Assembly: GCF_024713975.1 (NCBI RefSeq)
Contig: NC_091110.1
Span: 18,071,501-18,135,500 of the forward strand
Length of the DNA: 64,000 nucleotides
Direction of reading: 5' to 3'
Source: Paralichthys olivaceus
Lineage: Eukaryota; Chordata; Actinopteri; Pleuronectiformes; Paralichthyidae
Shown here: in pieces, positions 10,626-35,026 of the stretch
How the letters are laid out: each line of letters starts with the position of its first letter
Numbering within the stretch: position 1 is the stretch's first letter
The notes under the pieces: model-generated
The model's input: the letters and a program-made list of their open reading frames with translations, nothing else
Told to the model about the DNA's origin: nothing
Database searches by the model: none
Position numbers and translations under genes: made by a program

Positions 10626-11705
10626 CGATCGAAATGTATGTGTGTACGAATTATTATTATACATTAGAGAAATGTATGAATTATTCATCCGATACATTGT
10701 CGTGCCGTTAGTGTACACCAATCTGAACGCTGTACCTGATCAGGGTACATACACTACATTCTACACAAAAATAAATGTTTACTATCGTAGTGCAGTTATA
10801 TTAAAGTTTAGACCAAGATAAATCAAGATAACACAATAATTAGATCTGGGTTTGGTCTCAACTACGTCGTCTTTGTCCAAACTAGCAATGTGCTCGGACG
10901 CTTGACTGAAATGGCAATGGACCACAACACAGCAGCTATATTAAAATAACACCATCAACCGAGGTAAAAAAAAAAATATATATATATACAACTGAATACT
11001 TCACAAATAATACAAAAATATCTACTGTGTGCTCTGTGATCATACTAATTCAAACTATTTCAAGATAAACAGGCATAAAGGAAACAGTGGAGAACTACTG
11101 CAGTGCATCTTTTAACGTTATAACATTCACATTCTTGATTGTTCCACTATCATAGAGGAAAGACAGCGGCAGCCTCATGAGTCTGAGGTATTTCCATCGC
11201 GTCACCCATTCTCCTCGTTATATTTCTGTCTGCTTTTAACATAGACATGTCTTAGCGTGCTACCTCATTGTTAATGCCTCTCTAGGTCTACAGAGCACAG
11301 TGACTACAGAGGGCAGTCAGTCAACAAGTAAAGGCAGAGGAAATAATTAACTGAGTGCCATTGATCATCTTCGACATGTGTGTACAACAGCTGGGTATAC
11401 AGTGAGTGTACAATATATAATCTCCGAGCTGTGTTTAAGATTCAGACGGGATAAAGTATTGTCATCATTAAACTTAACGCTGTGTCTTTAATAAAAATTT
11501 GATTTGAAAAATGTTGCTATAGTCCACTTTTAGTTTTTCTCTCTTCTTCAAACCAGAACAAAGATCTACCAGGTGAAACTCAGGACGGACTGATAGGAGC
11601 CTGGATTCATGTGTTCTCTCTGTTCCATGGAGCAGGTGGAGCTGATATTTTGCACACTCAGTGTACAGTTAACACACTCGGATAGCAAAGTAAAAACATC
11701 TACAA

Positions 11706-14700
11706 TCAGATGGGCTTATATAGTAAGGTGGTGACGTACTTCTTCTTGTAGCGATGTGTCGCACTGAGCACCATCACCCCATCCTGTGAGACGAAAACAA
11801 TGAAAGAAGAAAACAATGAAATTCATGCTGGCAGTTTAAATGCACAGTGGCACAATGATATCGGGTTTACCATGTGCAGCATAGCGATACATACTGTAAT
11901 GGACATTTTTAAACTGTTTTACCTGAATATGCTCAGTGAGTTTAGTTAAAGTCTTCTAATTTAGTATTATGCTCTACTCGGAATGTTTGCTTACGAGTTC
12001 TACAGAGGGAATGTTTGTGTAGTGTGAACTGTTTGATCAAATGTGTTTGCACGCTTAGGACAGAGAGATCAACGTCCACCTCTTTCACCATGCAGCATGT
12101 TGCAGGACAGACGACGTGGCAGAGGACAGCTGTGCGTTTCAAACCTTCTCGTCATAAGAGATATACTTTAGATTCTGGAGCCTGTGGTGGCTTTAAGAAC
12201 TCTGTCCCTATTTGGCCGAATAGTAACTCTCTAACCTTGTACGTGTTTAACATTGTCTGCGTAATTTTGCTTCTCGATCAGTATTAACTGCCTTGAAACT
12301 CGGTTGAGCGTTGATTTGATCATTCAGCGTTCCAGGGGATTAAAAGCAAATTCCCACCACAGAGATTAGTGGGAGTGCCGCCCACTAACTCAACGACCTG
12401 CTCTGCTCACTAATCTCCATCAACAGTCAGGAAATGAGATGTCTGCCACCACTGTGTTACTGTTCTGACGTTCATAGTAAGAGACTTGATTGTTTTTGCT
12501 GTGGTGTCACACTATCACCTCCCTGCAGCTCGTCACTGAAACAGGCAGGGAAACACAAAGTGGAAATTTTATTATGAAACGCAATTTGGTGACTTTGGAA
12601 GCCAGTTGCTTTAGTTTGAACCGAGACAACCACAGCAGCAGATGAACCTATTATGGGATTCCCCCCTGCTGTCTATATTTATTTATAACTTAGTTTGTTT
12701 ATCCTGTGTCAAATTGTTGGAATCATCTGTCCTTGAGCTCCCCTGACAGGAGTTTGTTATTATCACACGTTACTCTATTGAAATGATAATAAATAAAAAG
12801 TTTTCCAACATTTCAGCAGCTGAATCATTGTTCTTGTGTGATTCGGTCACATTGGGCTCTTACCTTAATGGACAGAGCATAGAGGTGGTTGAGCATGACA
12901 TGGTTGGGCTCTGGGAGTAAAGCAGGATCACACTGAAAAGGAAATGTGAAAAGAAAAACGTAAAAAAATACATAATTCCAAAACAGACATGATTTATCCT
13001 TAAATTTTTTATTTTCTTCTCTGTCTCATTTTAACTTTTTATCAGGCACTTGCAGTTTAATTTCACTTTAAAAAACAAAACAAAAACCTAACTGCATCAC
13101 AGCCACTTACAGAAATCCCAGTGTCTTTGTTGAGGATGACCTGTAGTAGGTGTGGAGGGAGAATGGGCGGAGACTTGAACTTCTCTTCCTGTTTCGGAAT
13201 ATAGGCGTCCTGATGATATGGCCCGGGAGGGGAGCTGGAGAGGTCTGATTGAGGAATGGAAGGAGAGTAAAGAAAGGGCGATATGGTTTAACTGAAACAG
13301 GAAACGAATTGTTTTACAACATCCACACAGAAACTGACATCTCTGCGTTAGTTCACACAATAAAACTAATTTCAAAGTTTGGATTTCTGACTGGATTTAT
13401 ATTTTATGATGTTTACTTGCAGCCCAAATATAAGAATACACAGAGCCGGTTTTGTACAGTTTTCCACACCCATTTCATCAACCTGTACTCTGCATCAGTG
13501 GGTCTAGCCGCTGTCAGCACTCACCTGACATGTCAGAACATTTCTGCGAGTCCACCATCAGAGCGTCAAACACCTCAAAGTCGGTTTTCTTCACCTGGAT
13601 GATGTTGTTGACTGTGCCGAGCTGGCTGGTTACAACCGGCTGTGAGGAAACAACAGATTCACAAATGAAGCTCAAAAGCATCCAGAAGACAAAAAAACAA
13701 TTCAATGTGCAAGATATCAAATTGTCCACAAACGTGCCAAGTTTACATGATGTGTGGCATTTTTTACATTTGATTTGAAAGTATTTCCTTGCAGCAAAGA
13801 GATTCTCATTGTCTTTATCAAAACTGGATCATAGGCCTCACTCAGATCATTGGTTGCAGTCAAAATTAAAAACCCATAATCTCCAAAATGCAACTTTCAA
13901 CCAAGCAAACACTACTTTAACACATTTATTTACACATGTTGATGGTAAAAGTTAAAGGACGTTAAAGACGGAATGTCCAGCTCACATAAAGAAAGCGTCT
14001 ATGTGAAATGTAGCGGGGAAATCCCAGCTGCAACATGGTCTCTAGTTGGATATTGACAGATAGAAGCTTGTTTTTAAAAACCAGTGTATGATAATGAGTA
14101 TAATCACTGACCTCAGTTGGGTCGTGGGTCCACTGACCATCTACATAAAACTTGTACTGATGCTCCCCCTCAGGCAGATCGACAATGGCCACAAAGGTGT
14201 TTTGACTTTGATAGAAGACAGGGGAGAACATTTGGTAAAGAGGTGAGTGGACAGAGTGACTTCTCTTTGAATCTTCATCCTCATGAATAAAATGTTTTCC
14301 CTCTGATTAAGTAAATTGAATTTTAATAATAATAATGGAACGTTCTAACAATGGTATTCATAAAACATCAGCTGTTCAATGGATGACACTCAAAGCAATG
14401 CTCTTTGATTGTTTGCTAGCTTCAATGAGAAATGGTAAACCATATCGTTTCAAACATCTATAAATGAGGGTTACAAGAGTTCGAGTTATACCCTCACCTT
14501 CTAATAAGTGGTATCTTGTTGGCCCAGTTGTTAAAGGACCCAGAGAGAAAGACCTCTTTGCCATCTCCAGTCCAGCGAAAGACTGTTGGTCTGTCTAAAG
14601 TTGGACCTTTGTCTTCTGCTTCTAAGTCTTGCTGCCACGCAAGAAACTCCTCTTTCTCTAAAGGAGCCTGAAATATCAATCACAAAACCACCATTAAGGC

Positions 14701-15233
14701 CGGTTTATACTTTCGCCATCAGTGCAGATCCTACACCGCAGCCTACGCAAGTTGTGTACACCTTTGTGAGCTGCTCAGCAATCACAAAATCAAAATGCTG
14801 GTCACTGGTGTTGATTTCAAACAACCGAAACAGAAAGTGAATGGATCGTGTTCGAGTTGAAGCAGCTTGAACTACTTGAGCTACTTTTTTCTTCTTCTTG
14901 TGTGGCCACTGATGCACAGACAAGTGGACGTGCCAACCAATAGCAATTGTTATGGTGAAGCACGAACTGGCCTTTCGCCATTTGTTCATTTACAATACGT
15001 AAACATAGGTTTGAGATTCCTCAAGCACCAAACGATCATGTCAGCAGCAGAAAATGTGTGTCTGATACACCAGCATGACCTACCTTCATATCTTCACCAT
15101 GAAAAATATCTGCATCTTCAGGGCTGTCCATCAGGATTTTGGGCCTCTCGCCCTCCTTCGCACCTCTGCTGTCCCTCCGCTGAGCCTTCTCTCCCTGGCC
15201 CATCGCCGCCCTCTCACTGCTCGTATTACCCAT
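11706..15233 (-). CDS. prkab1: AMP-activated protein kinase beta-1 regulatory subunit
   Basis: A scaffold of the AMPK heterotrimer that binds glycogen and joins catalytic alpha to nucleotide-sensing gamma. Coding exons on the - strand: 15233-15084, 14667-14498, 14205-14112, 13639-13525, 13244-13111, 12932-12864, 11783-11706. They total 810 nt and 269 aa (human 270), all GT-AG with agreeing phases. The start MGNTSSERAA is the known myristoylation context. The CBM48 glycogen-binding domain spans about 75-155, with key tryptophans W98 (GSFNNW) and W132 (DGQWTHDP). Ser107, equivalent to human Ser108, is encoded across an exon junction. The C-terminal alpha/gamma-binding part (LLQVILNKDTG ... YKKKYVTTLLYKPI) is complete. 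Identity to vertebrate beta-1 is high throughout; beta-2 is less likely given the SSERAA and DSPEDAD words. A non-coding exon lies upstream at about 16.7 kb. Confidence 0.96.
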
Positions 15234-16329
15234 GGCTTTGTCTTCTTGTAGGCCGATGCAAGGTCACTGCGAATAGGAGTTTTAAAAGCCGACAAACTCA
15301 GATTGGGGAAGATGTGAGATTTTTATTTTTTTTTAAATAACGTCATTAATCATTGACTGTCAGCGTTGGAACGCCTGCAACGTGAGTGGCTTTTAAAGAC
15401 ATCACTCAAACGAGAAAGAACACTTTTAGACCTTAGGCAATAAAGTAGTTTATAATGAGCGCAGGAGAACAATGAGCTAGCTCGCATGTGTTGCCTTAAA
15501 GACTACAAGCAGCAATGTGTCAGAATCCTTTGGAGATGTTTGATAGACATGTACTCACTTCATGGGGAAATACTAACTGTAATACAATGCTGTATTTATC
15601 TGATAGAAAGATATCTGCAGTGTTTAATCATATTGATTAGTTATGCTGAAATAATCTATTTACAATTACAATTTATCTCTTTAAAAGGTTTGGTGGGGGT
15701 CCATGCACCCTATAATAAATAATTTATTTGCTGAAACTAGAAACCTTCCTAACATAGGAAATGTATTATAATCAACGGATATATCGGATTTCATTCATTG
15801 ACTTGTCTGCAATGCTGCTGCTGCAGAATACCAATGACCTTAGCATTTCTAACAATGGATTATCTATTGCAAGGAGGTTTCTCAATGCAAATGCAGTTGC
15901 ATACCAGTGTGAAATGAACTGAAACCAATAGGCAGCCATACTCTGACTGCTACTCGAGGTGGCATTGAAAACTTCAACCAAAGAAGTCTGGCTTCCTTGT
16001 CACGTTGCATCCTGCTGATTGTTATTTCTCTTATATTCACTTTCCTGTCAAAGCACTTTGTAAACTCTGTTTTTAAAAAGTTCTATATAAACAAAGTTTA
16101 TTATCATCATCTTATCTGTCATTCTCCTGTAAACGTGTGATCTTTAATTCCACATCCTACTTTAAATCATATGTGTAATTTAACATTATTTGTCATTTAC
16201 CAGGGTTGTGCTTCTACTACATTAACACCACAGCTGTTAAATAACAAGGTTAAGAAGTCGTGATGTACTATTACCTGAAATGAGAGTGGTTGTTATAAAA
16301 CAAATACAATGCAGCATGTTTGGAAGTTA

Positions 16330-16600
16330 TCCTGCGGTGCTAATGTGGTGTCAGCTGATGTTAGCCACATGCAGGATGCTAGCCTGCTAGAAAGCTAACG
16401 GACATTAGCTCTGCTGAAAACCTGACGAATGAGAAATGAACTCAAAGTGAAACCACAGCTGGATTCGTCTGAACGACAACAACTGCATCACATGAAGTTC
16501 AGCTTCAGCGGCAACGTTAGCTGCAAGGGACGCTAACGTTAGCTAGCAGCTAGCAATCGGCCCTCCGGGCTAACACAGAGCTAGCCCAGCTAGCTGCTGA
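16330..16600. promoter_or_regulatory. Cluster of GCTAAC/GTTAGC and GCTAGC words in prkab1 intron 1
   Basis: Within about 270 bp just 3' of the non-coding exon (on the gene strand) there are about a dozen TTAGC, GCTAAC and GCTAGC words, including the palindromic GCTAACGTTAGC near 16533. The density is far above the surroundings. Whether it is a regulatory cluster or repeat debris is not decided. Confidence 0.4.
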
Positions 16601-16677
16601 GGGACAGCCATTAAAGAATAAAAGACAGAGACTTTAAAATCAGACAGAGGTCCGGTGAGGTTTTGTTTTGTTCTTAC

Positions 16678-16740
16678 CTGAGCAGAGATTAGCCTGGTAG
16701 CTTTCTGTGTTAGCTCCTCGACGCCATTTTCACCGGAATA
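16678..16740 (-). other. prkab1: Non-coding first exon of prkab1
   Basis: A strong donor (CTCAG, then GTAAGAAC) on the - strand fixes the 3' end at 16678; the 5' end is approximate. The exon contains a minimal upstream frame, ATG GCG TCG AGG AGC TAA, at 16727-16710, which could damp translation of the main frame. Confidence 0.6.
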
Positions 16741-16796
16741 CAAAAACAAAACATTTGGTTCCGTCACACAAAAACAAACCGGGCCCCTCCTCCTGA

Positions 16797-16808
16797 TGCG
16801 CATGCGCA
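16797..16808. promoter_or_regulatory. NRF1 palindrome at the prkab1 promoter
   Basis: TGCGCATGCGCA is a perfect palindrome matching the known NRF1 consensus (YGCGCAYGCGCR). It lies about 60-70 bp upstream of the presumed first exon, typical of a TATA-less housekeeping promoter. Confidence 0.7.
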
Positions 16809-17504
16809 GTCGATTAAAAAAAAATAATAATAATAATAATAAGAGCCAGGCCTCAAAAACAGCTGGATATAAAAATACTGCAGTAATCCTGCAGTATTTA
16901 ATGAGTACAGACCCACTGAGTATCACACAGACGTTTAGTTCACTGCAGTATTTGTCTGATCTCAGTCATATTTTTAAATCTGCAGCACGTAACGGATGTA
17001 ATTGTAAGTAGTCAACACTAGATGGAAGCCTGGGTCAAGTGCTATGACAATGTGCAGACGGAAAATCAAGCAGGTGAATCGTAGTTTCCAATGTATGTTT
17101 ATTCCCAGTGTGACATTCTTACGTGCATGTACGATAAACTTACTACAGCACCTTTCGAAAAACACTTACAAAGTCGCTTCGCAAATTAGAAACAAGAGCT
17201 ATAAGAGGTAGAGACCTTAAAATTCAACAGTTCCCACGATGAGCGAGCACTTTGGCGACTGTGGAGAGAAAAAGCTCACCCTCATTAACTGGAAGAAACC
17301 TCGAGCAGAACCAGACTGAGTGTGGGCGGCCATCTGCCTCGGAGAATGAGAGAGAGAGACCGGTAACAGTACCTGCACTTTGAACAAGCTGCAAACAAAT
17401 TATTAAGTTTTGACTAAGACATGCACGAACGTGCACGATGAAACAAGATGAATCATTGTAAACTGATTCTAGAAAACATTCGGTAAGAGCCTACACACAA
17501 AAAT

Positions 17505-17640
17505 ATGTCTTTTCAGTCCACCATCTCCTCAGGGAGTTTGCTCCGCAGAGTGAGAGCCCTGACAGAAAAGGCCTGATCAGCCTCCGTGTGAGATCATGCA
17601 ACAATTCAACCCGATAGTCCGACGGCTCCGCGCTCCATCA
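17505..17640. repeat. Possible decayed teleost interspersed repeat
   Basis: The stretch around CTCAGGGAGTTTGCTCCGCA and the following GAGAGCCCTGACAGAAAAGG resembles, from memory, a word pattern common in fish interspersed repeats. No second copy is present in the window, so this is weak. Confidence 0.3.
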
Positions 17641-20600
17641 CCTGTGGTCTCAGTTGCCCTGAGCAGTGCTGCTGTGCCCCCTGTCAATACGTGCAGCTGT
17701 TGTTTTTTAATGTGGACCAGCTGGCAAAGAGCAGGTGTAATAAACAACTTGAACGGTGGCTCGGTTCCCATTCGGCTTCATCAATTAGACACACGAATGC
17801 TGTACATCAAAATGCACAATGTTAGGGCTCTGCAATCAAGCCTCTGTATTGCAGATATCATCCATTTTTAAATACAATTTAAAATGTCTCTTAATGTTAT
17901 TTTGTTATTGCTCTGATTTGTTTAAAGCCATTTCTTTCATCTGAACATTTAAACCCATTCTCTTTGCCATCATCATCGCCTTAATTAGCTGCTCTGACAA
18001 TAGCGAGAAGGAGCTAATTTTAGTAGTTCTGTAGTCTTTAGTCTCTTACCTCATGCGGTGTAGTACAGCTTTGTAATGAGCTGCATCAAAACTTTTAAGG
18101 GTTAGAGTTGTTTTCATCTGGTTGTCGTCCCCTCACCACTGTCCCCTAACTACGGCAGCTCTCGCTTCCTCAACCCTCGACAGAGATTTAAGATAAATAA
18201 TGACGTTCACCCACAAACAACACTCAAACATCCTCCAGACACAGGGAGCAGAACATGCTCAGGGCTTCGGCACATAATGAGGAGCCAAGTAAAAAAAAAA
18301 AAGGGATCCAGCAGTGATGTTTTCAGTCCACGGTATTTAGGCTTTTCATTGTTGATGAATAATAAGACTTATATGAAAGCACGATGATATTTCAACAAAT
18401 GAGCTAAAACACAACACGTTAGAGGACTTTCTTGGAACCAGACTGTCGTAATTGGCTCATGTCGGCCGAGGAGACTGAGTGGGCTCCAAGGAAAACGTTG
18501 GCCTGGCTGGTGGAGGTGGGATGTGATGTGTTGTTTCTTCTTTCATGTGGAGGTGGATCTAAAAATGGATTGGATGGGGAGGGAGTTCAGATGGTATGGC
18601 ACGTTGTTAGTTTTGATGTGTGGAAAATCAAATGGCAGTGAGTGAGGACCCAGACGGTGGTGGGTAAACCTGGATGTTGGAACATTTAACGACTTCTCAA
18701 ATCCTTTTTGTACATTAGCATAATTATACATTTTATTTAAAGACCACTTTGCACAATCCAGACCGCAAATTGCTTCTCAGGACAGTGAATGAAATGAACC
18801 ATGACCCATATCGCATCCTTCCACCAGCTTTCGAGACATGTCGTCCAGTTTTGCATAATCCAACAAACAAACAAAAAATTGCAGACGAAAAAATATAATC
18901 TCCTTTGCAGAGGTAATAAAAGAAAGTTCAAATAAAAGCAGCCTCTCTGATGAAAGTACATCCCAAGAGGGTAAAATGCAAAGTCATCTGACCTGAATTC
19001 CTCAGGCAGATCATTTCATTCACTGTGATTGGACCTCCAACCTCCCTTCATATAAATCTTACGTGACTGAAGCAAATGCTTATAGAGAATTAAAACTCAC
19101 TGAACTGAAGACATTGACTTTTTCTCTTCATAAGATTTACAACTTGAAAGCCAGCTTTGATAGAAAATCTATCTAAAGTCAAAAGGCCTAAATCTTAAAA
19201 TCTCAAACTGGGATCTCTCTCTGTCTCTCTGTCTCTCTGTCTCTCTCTCTCTCTCTCATTAGAAATCCTGTGTTGGCTCACAAACCTGCTGATGAACTCT
19301 GCGATGTGACTGATGTGCTGACATTTTACCGTGGCAGTGTTCTGGCACCGCTTCCCCAGAGCCATGACCCCTCTGCCGCTCTTATTTACCGTTACTCCTC
19401 CCTGCTGAGTGAAGCCGTCGCACCTCAGCCAGCCGCTGGGCCCTGATACGCTCTCTGCAGGAGCAGCCGCATAACCTTTATACTCAACTGCTCTGGGTGA
19501 CGCACGGGGAGGTGATGGTGACTCACAAACTCTTGCCTGGTACTTTTCAGGTATTAAATTGGACTTGGATTAATTTGTAAAATATCTAAGATCGGACGTT
19601 AGGGGGTCTCTCAATGAAAACAATAACAGAAGACTTAGCTGCTCATGTTTCACTGGGATCCACACTTGTGACCAGAAGAAGGAAAACAAACAGCTAACTG
19701 GCTAACGTTTTTTTCTTTGTCCTACATAGTAGAAATAATAATAATACATTTGTGGTTTTAGTAATTTTAATAGGAATTGTTGCGTATCCTATTCTTATGG
19801 GATAAGTTGAAAACAATAATGCATCAATGAATCCAAAAATAATTCTGTGTATATGTCTAGAAAGTCAAACAAACAGACCAGCCATCATTTGACACTGTCT
19901 GTCCACACTGGCAGATTTGTCCCTTTGTTTAAGAGGAGAAGAAAAGATAATATCTCCTGGTGCAAAGACATTTTTTTTTTGCTGCATGTGCTCAATATTT
20001 GTTCAGTCAACCAGAACATGTAGGAACATTGTATATTTATCCATTACAATGCTCTGTCACGGCAGAGGAAGCCGGGAACACAGAGGCTTACAGGTGTAGG
20101 TGATGGATAACCACAGGATGGAAGGCAGCAGGCCTGGGGTGAAGAGCGGAGGAAGGCTGGTATAGAATGTGACACGCACTTTCTAATTTATTTATAGACT
20201 TCTTCTGCTTTTATGACCCATCGCAGCGTAAATTTGTACAAAAAGGAGTTATAAAAAGAAAGAGATGAAGGAAAACTGAGACATTTTTATGCCATTCACT
20301 GCTTTCACCGTTTTCATAAAAGCCAGAGACGTCTTTAATCACATTGGCAAGCCTGTTGTTTTTTGAGTGTTTCAACCCTGTAACGTGTACTAAGCCTTAG
20401 TTTGAGTGGGAGAAAAGAATCACAGGGCTTAAAACAATCTCTCTAATTAGCCCTAATCGTCTGTGAGGCTGTTTGGGAGGGAGTGACAACCTTTCGATTC
20501 CATTCAGCGCTCAAGTTTCACATTTGACTCTGCGCTTAATGTGGTAATTAGCCTGGTCAAGAACATCATCATCGAATCTGTTGCGAAACAATTATATAAA

Positions 20601-21620
20601 ATCCTCAGATAAAGAATTTCTCTCCCACACACTCTCGTTCTTTGTGTACTTTGATATTCTCTTTCTTTTCAGGCAGATAAAAATGCAAAACAAAGGGTTT
20701 TACTCGTCTATTTTCCGTCTCTTTCTTCCCGTTTCATATTTTAAAGTTTCAGCTTGGAGGCAAAGAACCATTGGTACCGGACTTTCTGCCCAACCCCTTG
20801 GTGAGAAGGTGACCTCTTGATAATATAGGAGACTGTCAGGTGAGAGATCTAGTGTCCACGAGGCTTCGAGAACCCAGGTTGCGTCCTCTTGATAAGACAC
20901 TCGGCTCCTATCTGCTCCATAATTACCACTTTGCACGCTCCCTGTGCTGCGACCCTCTTGACATTCATAACGTGTATTAGAGACTGCGTGGGTGAGGTTG
21001 TCAAGGAGAGCTCTTTGCACTGTGTGGAATCTATTTATGCCACGCGATGTTTTGGAAGCTATTGTAAAGGGTAATCAAGTTGAGGGAGCAGGCTGAAGTT
21101 AAACAGATGTATAAAGCCCTGTAGTCTTTATATGCGTGTCACAATGATGTCAAATGAGGCTGATTTATCTCTTGCATAGTTAAAAAGCTAATTTCCAGCC
21201 GGTGAGAGTTTATTTCGTCCGTTCACTTGCAAAATAGAGCAAATGATCAAGTTGTTGAAAAAGCTGTCCTCAACTGACTTTATAAAATTCACTGAACACA
21301 AAAAAGTCTTAAATATATGGGCACACATGCTAAGCTAAAAGACTGAAGCTAAAACTATACTGTATGCCTCCATATAGTATGGTTTAATTAACATTAACAA
21401 AGGATATTTAGCTCTGAGTGATTTTTCATTCATCCATTATCGATTTCATCTTGTCCAAATATAATTCTCTACAAATCACTGGATTGAATATAATCTAGAT
21501 TATTTTATATAGCGTGCATCAACTGTGCTTTTAATTATTATTATCACCTATTAAAATGTTTGATCGTGAAGAAAAACAAGGACAAAAAGACACAAACCCA
21601 AGTTTGAAGAAGGAGAGTAA
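17641..21620. other. Intergenic DNA between prkab1 and phf24
   Basis: No exon with recognisable similarity was found. Contents seen are a CT-repeat tract near 19.2 kb and a moderately GC-rich patch at 19.26-19.55 kb with a long stop-free frame on the - strand but no start, no splice context and no family match. Confidence 0.45.
19214..19257. repeat. (CT)n-rich microsatellite with GT interruptions
   Basis: A tract of CT dinucleotides broken by three CTGT units, read directly. Confidence 0.8.
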
Positions 21621-21630
21621 ATGCCATGCA

Positions 21631-21636
21631 TTTATT
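21631..21636 (-). terminator. phf24: Candidate poly(A) signal of phf24
   Basis: AATAAA on the - strand about 1.3 kb past the stop codon at 22948. It is a plausible end of the 3' UTR, but unproven. Confidence 0.35.
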
Positions 21637-22947
21637 TCAGCACTGTGACAAATCCCTCAGACCATCAACACTCATGTCACCACCGTTTTGTATTCACTGT
21701 AAAAGGACCTGGCATCAAACCTCCTTTAAAGGCATAAACACAACATGAGCTCTATTCAATATATTTCTAGTGATTCTAGGGGCAGTTTCATGTGCATTTA
21801 AATGGTCGTATATCTTGCAACATTATAGATTTCCCACCACGCCTTAAATACGAAGTTTAAATACTGCGTCTGCATATTAACAAAAGACAAACGTTTGCAC
21901 CGGATCTCCCCGTTTTCTTTCCGCCTTTCAATACGTGATCGTGTCAAACACTAGTCCGACTGCATCTCATTCCCAACTGTGCAAATAACGACACCATAGA
22001 ACAGGATAGCGGATGTTCCCACTTTGCCAAAGTTCAGCTCGGAGAGAGCAACAGGACAGAAAGTACTATAAGTATGACAGTATATATATATACACATGTT
22101 GTTTACTCGTCTTGTTCCCATTCTTTTTCACATGTCAGGAGAACACAGACTCTTGGATGAAAATGGGGGGAAAACAGAGGATACACCAGAGGATACAGGA
22201 ATAAATATGTCATTTTAATGGATAATAATAATTTATAGCAGTTCTGATATATGTATGCGGGTAGCTATCATTCCTGGTTGGTACACGTGCTGATAATCGC
22301 AGCCGCAGGTTAAATCTACTCCCAGAAGTGAATCCATTTGTCAAACAGTGCCAGTAATGAATTTGCATGTGCCTGTGTTGCGTGATTAACAGTTGTGATG
22401 GTGAATAACTCGATCCCATCACAGTAGCATGGAGTTATTATTAGGCCCTGATGAGGCCCACAGGATTGGATACTTGAGAGAGGAACAGCCTGTCAAATTA
22501 ATGTACCTGCATGGAGAGCTTTGTTATCAGCGTGATGGCCGTGGAGTGCTGCAGTAATTATCGTTTTAAAAGAAGAGTGTGAGCAGCCTGAGAGCTCGTC
22601 TGATTGTGTGTGGAGCTTCAGAAATATCGCTGACTAACTGACGGACTAGTCGTGAGTGTCTCTCTCTCTCTCTCGTGTGTGTTGTTTTTTTTGGGAAGCC
22701 GTCAGGTTTTAGAATTGGAAACCCGTGACAGCTGTCACTCGTGTCGTCGGTGTGTGTAGTCAGTGTTTGTGGATTGAGGTGACGCTGAAGAGGAGAGGTT
22801 CTGTCAACGACTGGATGTGCTGTCTCTCTCCAGTTGCCTTCCTCATGTCATCGTCTTCCTCCGCTCATCTGTAGACTGCAGGGTACAGCCTCGATCTCTC
22901 ACCCCCTCCCTCTCGCTCTCTGCTCGGGTGTCGTGGAGCGTCCTGGA

Positions 22948-34841
<11,894 letters not shown>

Positions 34842-34990
34842 GGCTGCAGACGGACAGAGACAAGAAAGAGCCGTTACACTAGTATATTGATTTACATCGT
34901 ACAGATTGCTCGAACCAAGAACCTTCTTCTACACGTCAGCAGTTAGAGAACTCATAATAAGCAAACAAGTGAAGCAAGTAGCTTTGTGAA

Positions 34991-35026
34991 AGGGTCGCAA
35001 GGTGGAATCGAACCCACGGCTGCTAC
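34991..35026 (-). repeat. tRNA-derived SINE fragment
   Basis: On the - strand the segment reads through GGTTCGATTCC (35014-35004), a match to the Pol III B-box, followed by a CACCTTGCGACCC word that I recall from teleost tRNA-derived SINEs. There is no complete cloverleaf and no A-box in place, so it is a SINE remnant rather than a tRNA gene. Confidence 0.5.

Larger units (their letters stand above)
9497..11705 (-). other. prkab1: Probable long 3' UTR of prkab1
   Basis: The 2.2 kb after the prkab1 stop codon is AT-rich with no coding similarity, and AATAAA on the - strand at 9497-9502 is a candidate end. It contains a 20-bp tandem duplication and part of a dispersed repeat, so the true 3' end may lie earlier. 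Confidence 0.35.

Noticed and set aside
14867-15340. A 157-codon + strand frame
   Set aside because: It overlaps the first coding exon of prkab1 in antisense and resembles nothing known.
19260-19510. A long stop-free - strand stretch, possibly an exon
   Set aside because: No start codon, no matching splice sites and no family resemblance; local GC content is enough to lower stop frequency.
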